A stretch of 23,639 bases of DNA from Allomyces arbusculus. Its lineage: Eukaryota; Blastocladiomycota; Blastocladiomycetes; Blastocladiales; Blastocladiaceae. Location: positions 1 through 23,639 of the forward strand of contig JADHYV010000145.1 of the NCBI GenBank assembly GCA_027604705.1. Direction: 5' to 3'. Below the pieces are notes generated by a model. It saw only the letters and a program-made list of their open reading frames with translations, was not told where the DNA came from and searched no databases. Positions 9,458 to 18,728 of this stretch are shown piece by piece (within the stretch, counting starts at the first letter, position 1; every line of letters begins with the position of its first letter). Both the position numbers and the translations under genes were made by a program.

Positions 9458-10364
9458 TTACTTCAACAGAATTCCCGCAAAGAACGAGTCGCGGACCTTG
9501 TTCATCGCGCCCGAAATCGAGTTTGGGTCGTTGAAGGAAATATCAGCCAGCTCCGATGGCCGCTTGCTGACACGACTTGCAATCGTTCCCGGGTCCGTCT
9601 CGATGACAATACTGGCGGTCCATGCAAAAATCGTCAGCGTCCCTTTCCAGTCCCAGAGTCAACTCAAATATCGCAAATGCGCACCCGTTGTCGATGCACT
9701 CGTCAATGGCGAGGGCAACTAGGTCCATGTTCTCAATGATCGTGCGCTTTTCCGTTTGGTACTTGCTGTCACCGCAAAAGCAATGATCAGGAACGTCCTA
9801 TGCGGAGCAACACGACGTGGCGAAATTCACGTACAGCAGCACCAAGTTGATGGCCTCGTAGAGCGTATTGAGCACGGACGACAGCATCAGCTCATTCTCC
9901 TCGAGCGACCCGACCACAAACAGCACCACGTCGGCCATGCCCTTGTAGACGACGACGTGGTTGTCGAACAGGATGATTTCGTCTGTTTCCAACGAAACCG
10001 CAGATCGTCAGTGTTCGCCCGCCATCCACAACACGCTTCGTGTCGATAGCAGCGTACTGTTGAGCAACTTGCGCGTCTTTTCCCACAGCCGCCGCTCAAA
10101 CGCCTTTTGGTCCTTGAGCGTCGCGAACTCGGTCGCTGTCGGTGCCGGACCCGCGGCCACGGACGGGCTCGTCGCGGCGTTGGAGGGCGCGCCTGTGTTG
10201 TAGTATTTGGCGAGAACGCGCGACCCGTTCGACACGTCGAGCAGGATCAGCGCCTTGACCGTGTATAGTGTCAAGTTCTGCGCAGAGAGCGGCCGTGTCG
10301 CGTGTGTGGGGGTCAGTTGCAGGCACGCGCGAGCGTCATGGAGCCGACACTTGCAGCGTTGCAT
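9458..10364 (-). CDS. RET3: Coatomer subunit zeta (COPI, sigma-adaptin-like longin fold)
   Basis: Four exons: 10364..10058, 9982..9831, 9761..9685 and 9611..9458, giving 229 residues. Zeta-COP is the small subunit of the COPI F-subcomplex that coats retrograde Golgi-to-ER vesicles. Landmarks in order: LYTVKALILLD, LKDQKAFERRLWEKTR, VVVYKGMADVVLFVVGS, ENELMLSSVLNTLYEAI, EKRTIIENMDLVALAIDE, DNG-IVIETDPGTIASRV. These follow human COPZ1 closely. Introns: 10057..9983 (75 nt), 9830..9762 (69 nt) and 9684..9612 (73 nt), each with a CTGAC or CTGAT branch-like site. They are phase-consistent across the whole gene. Compared with human (177 aa) there is an Ala/Thr/Pro-rich insert after KYYNTGAP and a longer N-terminus. 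The start is uncertain. The ATG at 10364 gives about 30 extra residues. A GCAG acceptor just before AACTTGACA would fit a short upstream first exon that I could not place. Confidence 0.88.
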
Positions 10365-10622
10365 TGGGCGAAGCTGTTGCACACCATTGCGATAAGTGGA
10401 ACGCGATTCGGTCCAAGGTGGGGTGTTGAGGATAAGTCGACGACCGCCGACACGGTTCACGGTCGAGTCGATCTCCGCACAGTGTGGCAACAACGACATG
10501 CCTCTGTCGCAGCGAACTGGCGGGTCTGAACTTGCTCAAAATAGGCCTTTCGAAAAGATCCCTAAAACGAAGTGTACAGAGCAATACATGACACGCCCAA
10601 CCCCACTCCCTCACGCTCAACC

Positions 10623-12637
10623 TCACCCGCCGCGGCGACCCTTGCCCGTCTCCACCTCGGGCTCGTCCGCGTACCCCGCGGCCGTTCCAAACCGGCCCTC
10701 GACAACCTCGAGCGACTTTGCCGCGCTCGGCGTCATTTCCAGCCCGCGCCACTCGCGCGTCTGCAGTTGCCGCGCCGCCGCGGGCGAGACGAGCGCAACC
10801 TGGCCTGGCTCATAGAGGGTCAAGTCCTTAATCTTGGCGTGAATCGTCTCGTTGTTCTTGACCTTGGTGCGCGACTTGAACGTTCCCGTGACAAGCGAAA
10901 AGTAGGGCTGGTCCGGGTCGGCGTCGGACTCGGCGTCAGAGCCCGCGTTGGCCGTCGTGGACTTGGGAGTGGTGGCCGCGACGGTTGCAGGTTGCTGGTC
11001 GAGGCCGTCGACGGGCTCATCTCCCAAATGCTCGGCCATGTGGTGCATGACGTCGGTGAAGCCGAGGCGGTATTCGCCTGTCCACGAGCTCGATCTGTAT
11101 CGGAAAAAGAGGGTCGGGAAAGAGGGTTAGATGGCGAAAACAAGGGTGGGATGCAAGGAAATTGGGAACGCGTACATGTCGAGTGCCATGGTCAGTTCAA
11201 ACGGCGTGACGACCGGCCGGTAAAACTCCTTCGAGTCGATGAGCGAGCTCTCCGGGCACGCGACCAGGACAAACATGTCGATCTCCGAAAAGTTGGCGAG
11301 CTTGGCCACGTTGAGCTTGCCGAGAACAAACGTGTAGTACTTTTTGCCATGCGACTTGATGAGCTTCTTAAGGTTGGCGATCATGTCGATGTAGTTGGCT
11401 AAAGAATGGTGCTATGGTCAGTGGTCGGAGCGGCGAAGCGGAAAAGTAAAACGAAAGGGAGCGTACCGACGCCCAGCGTGCCGACCACGATGCCAATGAT
11501 GTCGGCGTCGCGCGCCTTGGTCATGAGCGCGTACCGCTTCATGAGCAGGCTTCGTGGGCGTGAGCATTCCCTACTCAGCGGATCGTAATGCAACAGCTAT
11601 CCGGGGTGGGAGAGGAAGTATGAGCAACGCAACGTTCCGACGAGGAAAATATGGCAAGCGCATATGGTACCGACCGAATGCTGGCCAAAGACGAGCGAGT
11701 AGTGCGAAACGAGCGGCGACGGCGGACCAATCACCACGACGGTCGTGTCGGAGTCGAGCTCCTCTTTGGTCGGCAGGTTGCGCGTGTAATACGTGCATCC
11801 GTCCGTCGAGGAAACGTGCCGCTCAATGGTCGCAAACCGAACGGGCGGCGCGACCTTGGCGGCGAGCGCGGGCATGGCGTGCGAGTACATGACGTCGTAA
11901 ACGACCAGGGCCTTTGGCACATCGGCCAGAGATTGCGCAACATGGTCGACATCGATCGGGAAGTTGCCAAACGCAAAGAGGACGGGCATGTGCGATGTTC
12001 TATGGAGAGTTGGCGGTTGAAGTCAAGATCGATGCAAGCGACAAAACGATCACAGGAGCAAACGCACTGGGACAGGCAGGACCGGCCAAAATGGACGAGC
12101 ACGTTGGCGGCAATGTGCTGCGCGGCCACCTCGTCGACACAGCAGGCGCTATATTGCGTATCGGCCAGGATGACAAAGTCGAACCGGATGGCCTGGAGCG
12201 AATCACGCTGCGTCGTCAAGTCGTCCATGTGCCGGAACATGGCCGAGACGACTGCGTCGGACAAGAAGAGCAGTTCATCGGGGAATTGCAGAGCAACCTA
12301 TTAACAGCGAATTCGCAATCAATTTCCCAACCCTCTCCACCTGAACAATGCCGAAGAGCTCCCGTACTCGGCACTCCTTGTCCGGTCGTGGTTGCGGGTG
12401 TGGCTGAGATGTATCGCCGTCACGGCGCTCCGGTGAGGCCTGGTCCGGTGCTGAGCCGCCATTTGGAGAAGGTTGCAGCGGCGCAAGGTTCGTCAAGTGC
12501 GGCACAAGGTCGGCCAGCGACGCGGCCACGTTATCGAGATCGAAAAAGGCGGCAGGGTCGGCAACTTCGACGCGGTATGGCACGTCAATGGTCTGCACGA
12601 GGGCAGCCTCGCCCGTGGGGGCAATTGCGGCCGACAT
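10623..12637 (-). CDS. DPH2: Diphthamide biosynthesis protein 2
   Basis: Six exons: 12637..12368, 12297..12068, 11999..11675, 11596..11467, 11398..11176 and 11094..10623, giving 549 residues. With DPH1 it forms the iron-sulfur radical-SAM enzyme. That enzyme moves the 3-amino-3-carboxypropyl group from SAM to the target histidine of elongation factor 2, the first step of diphthamide synthesis in the cytosol. Landmarks: [26 protein letters not shown] (Cys142/143), [55 protein letters not shown] (Cys366), [19 protein letters not shown] and the C-terminal REWRGLE. Cys142/143 and Cys366 are the candidates for cluster binding seen in the family. Introns of 70, 68, 78, 68 and 81 nt all preserve phase. 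The ATG at 12637 was chosen because the frame further upstream has only a GTG at 12775 and unlike sequence. Confidence 0.92.
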
Positions 12638-13047
12638 TGCAGCGTGCTGTTTGCTTGGAAGTCTCAACGAGCAGCTTGATGGTTGGGTGGTTGAACAAAA
12701 TGACGGAGTTGGAGCGTTGGTAACGTTCACGGCAGCGGCCGACGTTGTCCAAGTTCTGATCAGTTTGCAACCCACACGTGATGAATCAAACTAGTTTCGT
12801 TTTGAACGGCCGCGCCAAACCTGCCAACGAAACATCTCGTTGTCGGCACCAACAAAAACGAGGATTGACAACACTGTCTGCGTGCTGCACTCCCCGCACT
12901 GGCACCGCTTGGCCTCGAATTTCCGTCGCGAGTCCGCAGTTGCACGATCCGGCACCATCATCCTGCTTGTCAATCGCAAACCGACCCGGTCCAGCACCTC
13001 CACGTTCGAATTTTTGTCGTGCACGACCGTCCCAATCAACACCCACC
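12638..13047. promoter_or_regulatory. Bidirectional promoter region DPH2 / bL28m
   Basis: This 410-bp divergent spacer carries the promoters of DPH2 (-) and the mitochondrial ribosomal protein gene (+). Open frames run through it on both strands but have no family resemblance. No TATA box or named factor site is clear to me. Confidence 0.45.
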
Positions 13048-13422
13048 ATGTCGTTCCTGTCCACGATCACGAGGTCCCTGTTCCGCGCCAACTCGGGCAC
13101 GCGCCCGAACCGCGCCGACACGGGTCTGCTCGGCGGTCTGCGCGTCCTGTCGGGCAACAAGAAGTCGCACGCCGGCAACAAGATGCGCCGCATGTGGAAG
13201 CCCAACGTGCACAAGCGCGAAATCTATTCGCTGGTGCTCGACACGCACCTCGACCTGCACGTCTCGTCCAAGGTCTTGCGCACTATCGACAAGAAGGGCG
13301 GGCTCGACGCCTACCTGCTCACGACGCCCAACAAAAAGATTGACTCGGCTCTCGGTGTGCAAATCAAGGAGAAGATTGTGGCCAAGCTGAAGGAGGCCGG
13401 CAAGGAACCGAAGGTCGCATAA
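13048..13422 (+). CDS. Mitochondrial large-subunit ribosomal protein bL28m
   Basis: Intronless gene of 124 residues. The core GNKKSHAGNKMRRMWKPNV followed by SSKVLRTIDKKGGLDAYLL is the bacterial L28 signature (GNKVSHS...KRRWLPNVQ...TRCLRTIDKKGGLDNYLL). The first 20 residues (MSFLSTITRSLFRANSGTRP) are rich in Ser/Arg and lack acidic residues, as in a mitochondrial presequence. bL28 sits in the large subunit near the tRNA exit region and helps assembly. The yeast homologue (MRPL24) is longer, so this one is close to the bacterial length plus a presequence. The ATG at 13048 has an ACCACC-ATG-T context. The same frame is open upstream to 12778, but that extension is not L28-like. Confidence 0.92.
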   Translation: MSFLSTITRSLFRANSGTRPNRADTGLLGGLRVLSGNKKSHAGNKMRRMWKPNVHKREIYSLVLDTHLDLHVSSKVLRTIDKKGGLDAYLLTTPNKKIDSALGVQIKEKIVAKLKEAGKEPKVA

Positions 13423-13830
13423 AATGGGCGACCAAGTCGCTTGCTGTTGTCGTTTTGTTTGGGGGAATCTCGTTTGCCGTTTTTCGTACAGTATAATCAA
13501 GCTAGTCGTTCGCCGCTGCTGCGATCTTTCAATCCATGTTTTTTGTCCAACAATGTGGACACTCATCCACCTTCGTTCAGTTGTCCCGCGGTCCGCTGGC
13601 AACCACAATGGCCGCGTCCGCCGCAGAGCATTTTATAGGGGCGCTGCTCAGTGTGTCCTGTCCCGCCCAACTTTTTGCTCTGCGAAGTCGCTTCCCTGGC
13701 TGCTCCAGGCAACTCACCTTGGCTGCAGAACAGTCAGAAAGATTGACGACCACACCAGACCACACCCTCGAACGACCAGCCACTCATAAATTTACACGAC
13801 CATCGGCGAGAAGCGACACTATCTGCAAAA
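13423..13830. other. Intergenic region between bL28m and F-box/LRR gene
   Basis: This 408-bp spacer lies between two plus-strand genes. It should hold the bL28m 3' UTR and the promoter of the next gene. A TTTTATAGGGG at 13631-13641, about 190 bp before the next ATG, is a possible but weak TATA-like element. Nothing else is recognised. Confidence 0.35.
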
Positions 13831-15636
13831 ATGACCACCTCTTCCTCATCGACGACTGAGCCCGTTGCGATGCTTGCAAGCCTTCCTGACTTTGACCCTG
13901 ACGCGTTTGAGCAAGCTCCAGTTTCCAAGTTGGCCGTTGTGACCCAGTTGCCCAACGACGTGCTCGAGTACTTGATGGACGTGATTGCAACGAGCAGTGA
14001 ACAGTCTCCTGAATATTCGCGACGCGACTTGTATCATTTGGCTCTGGCCGCGCGAGAACTCTTTGCCCCAGCCATACGCGCTGCGATCCGGCACGCCTGG
14101 CACATTTCGTGGCAGCCGCGCGATCATGCCAAATCGATTGATCACGATGCCTCTGCTCCAGTGTCAGTACCAGTCAAGTGTAGCAGCAAATTTGGGGATG
14201 TCGGTTGCTTGCCAGCATTTGACCATGGGCTTGGTGCATTGACGCAGTCCCGCCATTACCTCATCTTGCCGCCGCGCAATGCCAAGCGGCGCCTGCTGGC
14301 TGGACCTAACTGGATGATCAAGGCCGACCGCAAATGGACAATGATTTGGATTCCCTTTGCAGCAATTCGTCGCTACAAGATGAAACTGGGCGTTGGCGAG
14401 ACGCGAGTCCCTGACCAGTGCATTGAGGTGGCGATTGAGCAAGAGGAAAGCGAGTCTCGCGCGTCAGTGTTTCCTGCCGAATTTTGGCCCAACTCGGTGC
14501 GCAGGTTGAAGGTGGGCAGCCAGCGGCCTGTCTTGGACTTTGCAAAAGCAAAAACCAGTGACATGTTTACCAGTGTTCTCGGGCATGTGCCGCTTTCGCT
14601 CTCCACCGTGGAATTATCCTTGGGCTGGCACATGAACTTAGATGCGCGGCTCAAGGTCCTGCGGGCCCTGGCCAACGTCTTGCCGGTCCTGCCTTCGCTC
14701 GAAGCGCTCGCTTTGGACGGATACATCACGATGGGCCTTGATGAGGTCATGGCAGCGTTGCCGCGCGCGTCCAGCACGTTTCGCTCCATTTCCGTGGCAA
14801 TGACGAGCTCGACGCATAGAGACCACGATGCGGCCGCATTGTGGAAGTCGTGGGTTTCTATGGTGCTTGCAATGCCACGCTCACTTTCGACGCTATTGCT
14901 GTGTCTCGAGGACATGCAATACCCAGAGAAGAATTTCGATGTGTCGGACGGTATGCTTCTTGAATTGATCACGGCGCTGCCTGTGGTCGCTGACGCGCTC
15001 AAGCTGCACCTGCCATGGTGGACCGAGGAAATGGCCCAGGCGATCCCATTTGCGCCGACCCTGCGGCGCATGTCTTTTGGCCATACTTCTTCAACCTTGG
15101 CACCTTTTCCGCTCGCCCTGGTTGTGTATCGGCTTCCTAAGGAGATCATTACGTTCGGGATCCACAATTGCATCGTCGGCGTCTTGGACCTCCTCACAGC
15201 ACCTGATGATGCGTTCCCGCAACTCAAAGAGTTGGTCCTGCACAATATCCAGGCACCCGACGAGTCGGAGCCCGACGCACTCACCGACGACATGAATTTA
15301 GTCGAGCTGCTCCTCGCCATTTTCGCATCGGATCAGCTGCGCATTTTGGATCTCGATGGCACGAAGGCAGTCGACGAGGATGCGGGGTGGGTGGATCAGT
15401 TGCCGCGCTCAGTGCACTCGCTCACGATGCGGGTGCACAAGCTCGACAACGTGGGCTTGGTCGGCGCGCTCCTCGAACAGTATGCTGGTGCGACGGCGGG
15501 CCGTCGTGTGCATCACCGCAAGCTGCGCTTCTTGGATTGCTCCTGGTCGTGCTCGAAGATCCGTGAGATGATAAAGGCGCCAGGGCTCGATGTCGCCGAC
15601 GACCAGTGCGCTGAAACCCTGTGCTTGTATTCATGA
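13831..15636 (+). CDS. F-box/leucine-rich-repeat-like protein
   Basis: Intronless 601-residue protein with start context CAAAA-ATG-ACC. Residues about 35-95 read VVTQLPNDVLEYLMDVI...DLYHLALAARELFAPAIRAAI. This has the look of an F-box: LP..VL..I, a spacer, then a helix with L..L.L..R.. and a basic end. From about residue 255 onward there are irregular LRR-type segments: LSTVELSL, LPSLEALALDGY, FPQLKELVLHNIQ, LRILDLDGTKA and HRKLRFLDCSW. If it is an F-box protein it would be a substrate receptor of an SCF ubiquitin ligase with the LRR part binding the target. That is inference, because the F-box is divergent and no substrate can be named. No homologue outside such lineage-expanded families is recognised. 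Its codon use and GC match its neighbours, so it looks active. Confidence 0.6.
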   Translation: MTTSSSSTTEPVAMLASLPDFDPDAFEQAPVSKLAVVTQLPNDVLEYLMDVIATSSEQSPEYSRRDLYHLALAARELFAPAIRAAIRHAWHISWQPRDHAKSIDHDASAPVSVPVKCSSKFGDVGCLPAFDHGLGALTQSRHYLILPPRNAKRRLLAGPNWMIKADRKWTMIWIPFAAIRRYKMKLGVGETRVPDQCIEVAIEQEESESRASVFPAEFWPNSVRRLKVGSQRPVLDFAKAKTSDMFTSVLGHVPLSLSTVELSLGWHMNLDARLKVLRALANVLPVLPSLEALALDGYITMGLDEVMAALPRASSTFRSISVAMTSSTHRDHDAAALWKSWVSMVLAMPRSLSTLLLCLEDMQYPEKNFDVSDGMLLELITALPVVADALKLHLPWWTEEMAQAIPFAPTLRRMSFGHTSSTLAPFPLALVVYRLPKEIITFGIHNCIVGVLDLLTAPDDAFPQLKELVLHNIQAPDESEPDALTDDMNLVELLLAIFASDQLRILDLDGTKAVDEDAGWVDQLPRSVHSLTMRVHKLDNVGLVGALLEQYAGATAGRRVHHRKLRFLDCSWSCSKIREMIKAPGLDVADDQCAETLCLYS

Positions 15637-16800
15637 TTTGGGGTGAGCGTCATGGCCATGCTTTTTTCGCATGCCGGTCTTCTTTAATGAAATGACAAGG
15701 GTCCCCCAAAATCGCACCTTCGCTAACCGTCTCTCAAAATTGCACCTTTGCTAACAGCCTCTTAAATCGCACCAAGGCTACAAACCATCATGGCTGACAC
15801 TTTATCGCCTTACGAATTTCCCGTGGTTGGTTGCCAATTGTGCTCATTTGAGGGTCCTCGCTCTCATCCACATAGACCTGCGACAGCAGGTCGTCGTTTC
15901 GCTGGGAGCCGTCCTTCCGTTCCAGGTCCCCTACCTCCACACTCCATTGCTTGACCAACCAAGAGCACGACGACTTTGACCAGGAGAATCCCAACCATCC
16001 CAAAAAGCACCACTACTCCTCGCAATGAATTCGACGAGCGCCGCTATATTTTCTGCTGCAACACCGGGTCGCGCAAGTCTCTTGCGCATCCCGCTGGCTG
16101 CAGGGCATCATTGTGGATGTGATTGTGTGCAATCAGACGCACAACATGCAGGACGAGCTGGATGCAGTGCATGGCTGGGAGCCCTGGTTTGACATGAACT
16201 TCACACAGGCTCCTTCTTGAACATGGGCGCTGAGGCATACCAAAATGAGCCGGGTAGTCTTGATTTTTGGTGTCATTGGGCGGTGGAATAAATGGGGAAG
16301 CTTAGCCAGCCAATTGCCCATACTCTCAGTCCTGACAACTTGGAAGAAGATCCCAATCAATCTTGGCAGGACTGCTCCAAGCTGCACAACACGATACTGT
16401 GGAAAAGGCGGTATCTGTCGTCGTAATAACCCGTCCAGGTCTGCATGTACGCGACCTTGGTATGGTTTTCGCTCTCAGCTGCAGCAAGCGTGTCTTGGCA
16501 GGTTTCAGGGTCTGAAGTGTGGAGTGCATACAAGAAAGACCCAAGGGACCTGGTGGGTGGTGCTAAAACGAGGCGTAGGGGACGGCCAGAATGGACGACG
16601 AAGGATTTTATCGAGACATGAACAACGTGGACGAAGCGAACAAATGGAAGAGGTCGAGGAAAAAGCGGAAAAATGGAGGTGCAGTGGATGCAGTTGAGGC
16701 AGCACATGGTGAACAATGACGTGGATGCTGAGACAGCACCACCCAGGGAACCTGTATGTTCCTCGATGAGCAGGTCACGTTTTAAGCCTCGACGCACCTA
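15637..16800. other. Gene-poor stretch with unrecognised coding-like remnants
   Basis: No intact gene is seen here, and base composition is visibly more AT-rich than in the flanking genes. Several short plus-strand frames between about 15790 and 16720 have protein-like composition. One of them (15791-15979) reads LTLYRLTNFPWLVANCAHLR, which is reminiscent of a leucine-rich repeat. Others, such as the one around 16130-16220 with HGWEPWFDMNF, match nothing I know. They are interrupted and scattered over frames, so this looks like decayed sequence of unknown origin. I cannot name a family or say whether the source was a host gene or a mobile element. Confidence 0.25.
15702..15787. repeat. Three imperfect tandem copies of a ~27-nt motif
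   Basis: The core AAAATCGCACCTTCGCTAAC is followed by AAAATTGCACCTTTGCTAAC and a more diverged TAAATCGCACCAAGGCTAC. The copies are spaced about 27-28 nt apart and start with CT-rich leaders. It lies about 70 bp past the F-box/LRR stop, at the left border of the gene-poor stretch. It could be a minisatellite seed or the sub-terminal repeat of a transposon. The sequence alone does not decide. Confidence 0.65.
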
Positions 16801-16844
16801 AGATTTGAGGATCTGGCACCCTGAAGTGCCAACAAGCCAAATCT
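16801..16844. repeat. Imperfect inverted repeat (hairpin)
   Basis: The outer arms AGATTTG / CAAATCT and the inner arms GGCAC / GTGCC flank a short loop CCTGAA, with six unpaired positions between outer and inner stem. It lies just before a second inverted repeat and before the decayed GTPase copy. Confidence 0.55.
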
Positions 16845-16851
16845 CAGTAGT

Positions 16852-16900
16852 CAGTTGGCATCACATGTCAGTCAAGACAGCTGCAACATGATGCCAACTG
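16852..16900. repeat. Perfect 12-bp inverted repeat with 25-nt spacer
   Basis: CAGTTGGCATCA at 16852-16863 is repeated as its exact reverse complement TGATGCCAACTG at 16889-16900. It starts 7 nt after the hairpin at 16801-16844. It could be a terminal repeat of a very small element, a stem-loop or chance. Confidence 0.6.
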
Positions 16901-17039
16901 CCACAGTCACCATGGGCAAGCCAGCGCTTTGACGTGGAATTGCCAAATGCCAGCTGCCAGGGCTCTGCAACAGCTCTACCGCAGATGCCAGGACTTGCAT
17001 GACAACAGCGTCGTGGGCGTGGTGGGTCAGGGCTTGGGC

Positions 17040-17960
17040 CCTGACAGCAGGCGCAGTCGATTTCAAATATGTTGGCCTTGGACAACTTGGCAGTGCCTTT
17101 GGCCCCAGCTTGCATGGCCAAATGCAAGCTCTCTTCAGCATCCTTTTGCCGAGCAGCGACATAGATTTTCTCTTTCATCTCAGTGGCATGCACTTTGGCT
17201 TCTACACCACACTCTTCATGCTGCTTATGTTCTCTTTGCCTCTTGTCATGATTCTGCTACATGGCCTCCATTTGCAGGAGCTGCTCTCCCACCATCTTGG
17301 TCACCATCCGCACATTTTCAGCGCCATGCTCGCGGGGTTCGTGCTATCGACATCTTGGATCATGTTGGGCAAGATATCAATTGTGGGCAGCTGTGCAATA
17401 AAGGCCTTGATGGGTGCAACAAATCGTCAGGGAAGATGGAACCGTCCTGATCATACGCCTCTTAAAATGCAATACAGAAATTGACGAACCCGCATTGAAG
17501 GACAAATCCAACACCAGTCTCTTGGCCAGGATCCATGTCAGGCGAAATCGTCTTGTTGACAATGTCACCAAACAGAGTGTCTACTTTGTTGATTGTGTAA
17601 AGGACTGTTGCAATCGTAACCACGTTGAGAGGTTAAATTCGACATTCTCGTGGCGTGATCGTGGCTACAAAGACGAGCTGATGGTGGCCAGGGTGCTTGA
17701 GCACCTTGGCAGTAATATGCTGTGAGTTGGCAGTGTCTCACATTGTTGAGGCCTGGCTTTCCGGCTCACTTGATGCCATCCACAACGTCGTGCTGGAATT
17801 TCTCGATCTCTTGGCCATAGCCGTCACTGGCTTTGCCAATATTCTTGCCTACAATCGAATTGACCAGTGTGGATTTGCTCATTCCCACCTTACCAATGAA
17901 CAGAAGAGTATCTTTGAGATTGGTGGTCATATTGAGGAATGAGGGAAGTACGCGTCTCAA
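17040..17960 (-). pseudogene. Decayed paralogue of the left-edge AIG1-like GTPase
   Basis: Minus-strand fragments follow the same order as the family. First comes a P-loop-like LLFIGKVGMSKSTLVNSIVG (17930 downward), where the last glycine of GxxxxGKS is serine. Next are NKVD (a G4-type motif, about 17590) and GDIVNKTISP (compare GVIINKVSP in the gene at 1-904). Then FVAPIKAFIAQLP...NMIQDVD appears (compare FVVPIKAFITQVP...HMIEAVD), then a Gln/Glu/Lys-rich coil ending near 17060. Nucleotides also align (AT/CAAGGCCTTTAT shared). The pieces lie in different frames with several stops between them, so no full protein is encoded unless many unseen introns exist. The ATG at 17930 or a TTG further upstream could be the old start. 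A remote N-terminal part between 17960 and 18330 is possible but unproven. Confidence 0.7.
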
Positions 17961-18728
17961 GTGCTATGTTATTGTTGGCAAAACTGCTGGAGATGATGGG
18001 GAAGCGATAGTGACCAGTGGTCAGAGCTGTATATCGTCCAGCAGTGACATAATTGGTGAGCATCTCCCTGTGACATGTTTGGAGGTTATTATTCCACATA
18101 AATGGCTGCGGCCGTTGATTCCTTCGGTGGCGCGTCTGCTCCACTTCCAAGTCCCTCAAGAAGTTACTTTTCGCCATCAGCAGCCACATCGCTCGTTGCT
18201 GAGAAGGCATGGTCTGTGTCCCACACTTTGTCCAGAAACTTGCACCCTTCATGAACTGCCCTGCATGACTTGGTGGAACGAGTTGTGCTGGAAAAAAGAT
18301 CGAGGACGGCAGGATTGTCACACGTTGAGCGTGATCATAAAGCTTGCACCGTGTTGGGATGTTTCTTTAATTGTCGTACTCGGTCAGCATGAATCGTGTG
18401 ACCTCTGAGACAACCGAAGGGGTCGAGGACGAACTGGTGATACTTTTGAGCACCACTCACACTTGCTCATCGTGTTGCATCGTGGATTGACTTTTTGCCA
18501 AGCTGCATCATGCCATCAAACAGCGTCAAACGGGCAGAATACCGACGGAAATCGTCACTGTAGGCGTGCCTTTCACTGTTATCATGTAATTTGAACGACA
18601 AGGCTCTCACCCGACCACCTACACGTTCGTGCGGAAATTGGGTAAATTCAACGACAATCTCGATTAACTGGCCAAAATACGGCCTATCACTCAACCACGG
18701 CACTGCGGCAACGCACAACACCACAAAA
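17961..18728. other. Region downstream of LSD1 without a recognised gene
   Basis: This stretch lies just past the 3' end of the LSD1-like gene (minus strand), so its right part should contain that gene's 3' UTR. Open minus-strand frames at 17890-18321 and from 18467 into the LSD1 end have no start codon of note and no family I know. One short frame (about 18240-18300, minus) reads KFLDKVWDTDHAFSAT and could belong to the decayed GTPase copy. Support is thin. Confidence 0.3.

Noticed and set aside
11731-12304. Separate small genes suggested by individual frames in 10.6-12.8 kb
   Set aside because: The minus-strand pieces are exons of one DPH2 gene with phase-matched introns. The plus-strand ones are shadows.
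15950-16250. Possible relation of the fragment with RRYIFCC to PDCD2/TSR4-type zinc proteins
   Set aside because: Only a handful of residues resemble that family, and the cysteine spacing needed for zinc binding is not there.
16861-17193. 110-codon minus-strand frame as an independent small gene
   Set aside because: Its first 40 residues continue the coiled coil of the decayed GTPase copy. The remainder is Cys/Pro-rich run-off.
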